Assembly (NCBI GenBank): GCA_963708115.1
Contig: CAVPRX010000002.1
Span: forward strand, 248,001-312,000
DNA: 64,000 nucleotides
Origin: VRUE01 sp963708115
GTDB lineage: Bacteria > Actinomycetota > Thermoleophilia > Solirubrobacterales > 70-9
Direction: 5' to 3'
Shown: in pieces, positions 63,995 to 64,000 of the stretch
Layout of the letters: every line of letters starts with the position of its first letter
Numbering within the stretch: position 1 is the stretch's first letter
Made by a program: the position numbers and the translations under genes
The notes under the pieces: model-generated
Seen by the model: only the letters and a program-made list of their open reading frames with translations
What the model was told of the DNA's origin: nothing
Databases searched by the model: none

Positions 63995-64000
63995 TGGCCA

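Overview
The window is a high-GC, gene-dense bacterial chromosome segment. Gene content and order (secA, prfB with an in-frame stop, ftsE-ftsX-S41 protease-RNase R-smpB-ssrA, an ECF sigma factor, an Rpf-like transglycosylase, the secreted beta-rich proteins at the left end) suggest an actinomycete, most likely of the class Thermoleophilia (Solirubrobacterales-like). The taxonomic call is inference; no 16S gene is present.

Layout. 1-4.9 kb: the 3' part of a sugar-phosphate nucleotidyltransferase gene, comF, a ribosome hibernation factor and two secreted proteins. 5-10.2 kb: secA (one apparent extra base), an NTF2-like protein, a methyltransferase, prfB with the +1 frameshift. 10.5-18.5 kb: a secreted acidic protein, an ECF sigma factor/ogt pair, nadC, a Fpg/Nei glycosylase, nadA, transketolase and a membrane protein. 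18.7-27.3 kb: ftsE, ftsX, S41 protease, RNase R, smpB, a membrane-anchored helix-hairpin-helix protein with two apparent frameshifts, a disulfide oxidoreductase and tmRNA (ssrA). 27.4-34.4 kb: a DUF4160/DUF2442 pair, DUF1697, two tiny membrane proteins, OsmC, a GAP-family exporter, ABC-F, a P450 and purU. 34.47-37.45 kb: a cargo-bearing IS1595-type insertion flanked by 15-bp direct repeats. 37.5-54.7 kb: Rpf-like protein, HD protein, uppP, then a phosphate/polyphosphate island (PhoB-like regulator, pstSCAB, phoU, ppx, split CHAD, PHP-glycosyltransferase, ppk, DUF47, pit). 54.7-59.3 kb: TadE-like genes, a TadE/G-like + DD-peptidase + lytic transglycosylase fusion, and two PIN-domain toxin-antitoxin pairs. 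59.3-64 kb: MaoC hydratase, SDR, cupredoxin lipoprotein, enoyl-CoA hydratase and uvrC.

The most unusual signals are not genes. (1) A conserved element (consensus NNGCGCRCCACACGCGCG) ends exactly 23 nt before the start codon of four separate genes: comF, the DUF4160 gene, the first TadE-like gene, and the TadE/G-peptidoglycan hydrolase fusion. A TCGG sits at the same position in all four leaders. Three of the four genes suit a DNA-uptake or pilus regulon. (2) A family of three ~105-bp hairpin elements has conserved inner sequences (GGAACCCGC and GCTCACAAGTTCC), while the outer stems differ in sequence but stay complementary. (3) A transposon appears to have inserted in a Crp-like palindrome between purU and rpf and duplicated it.

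Several genes (secA, the helix-hairpin-helix gene, pstC, perhaps CHAD) show single-base frame breaks, some in short homopolymers. These may be assembly errors rather than biology.
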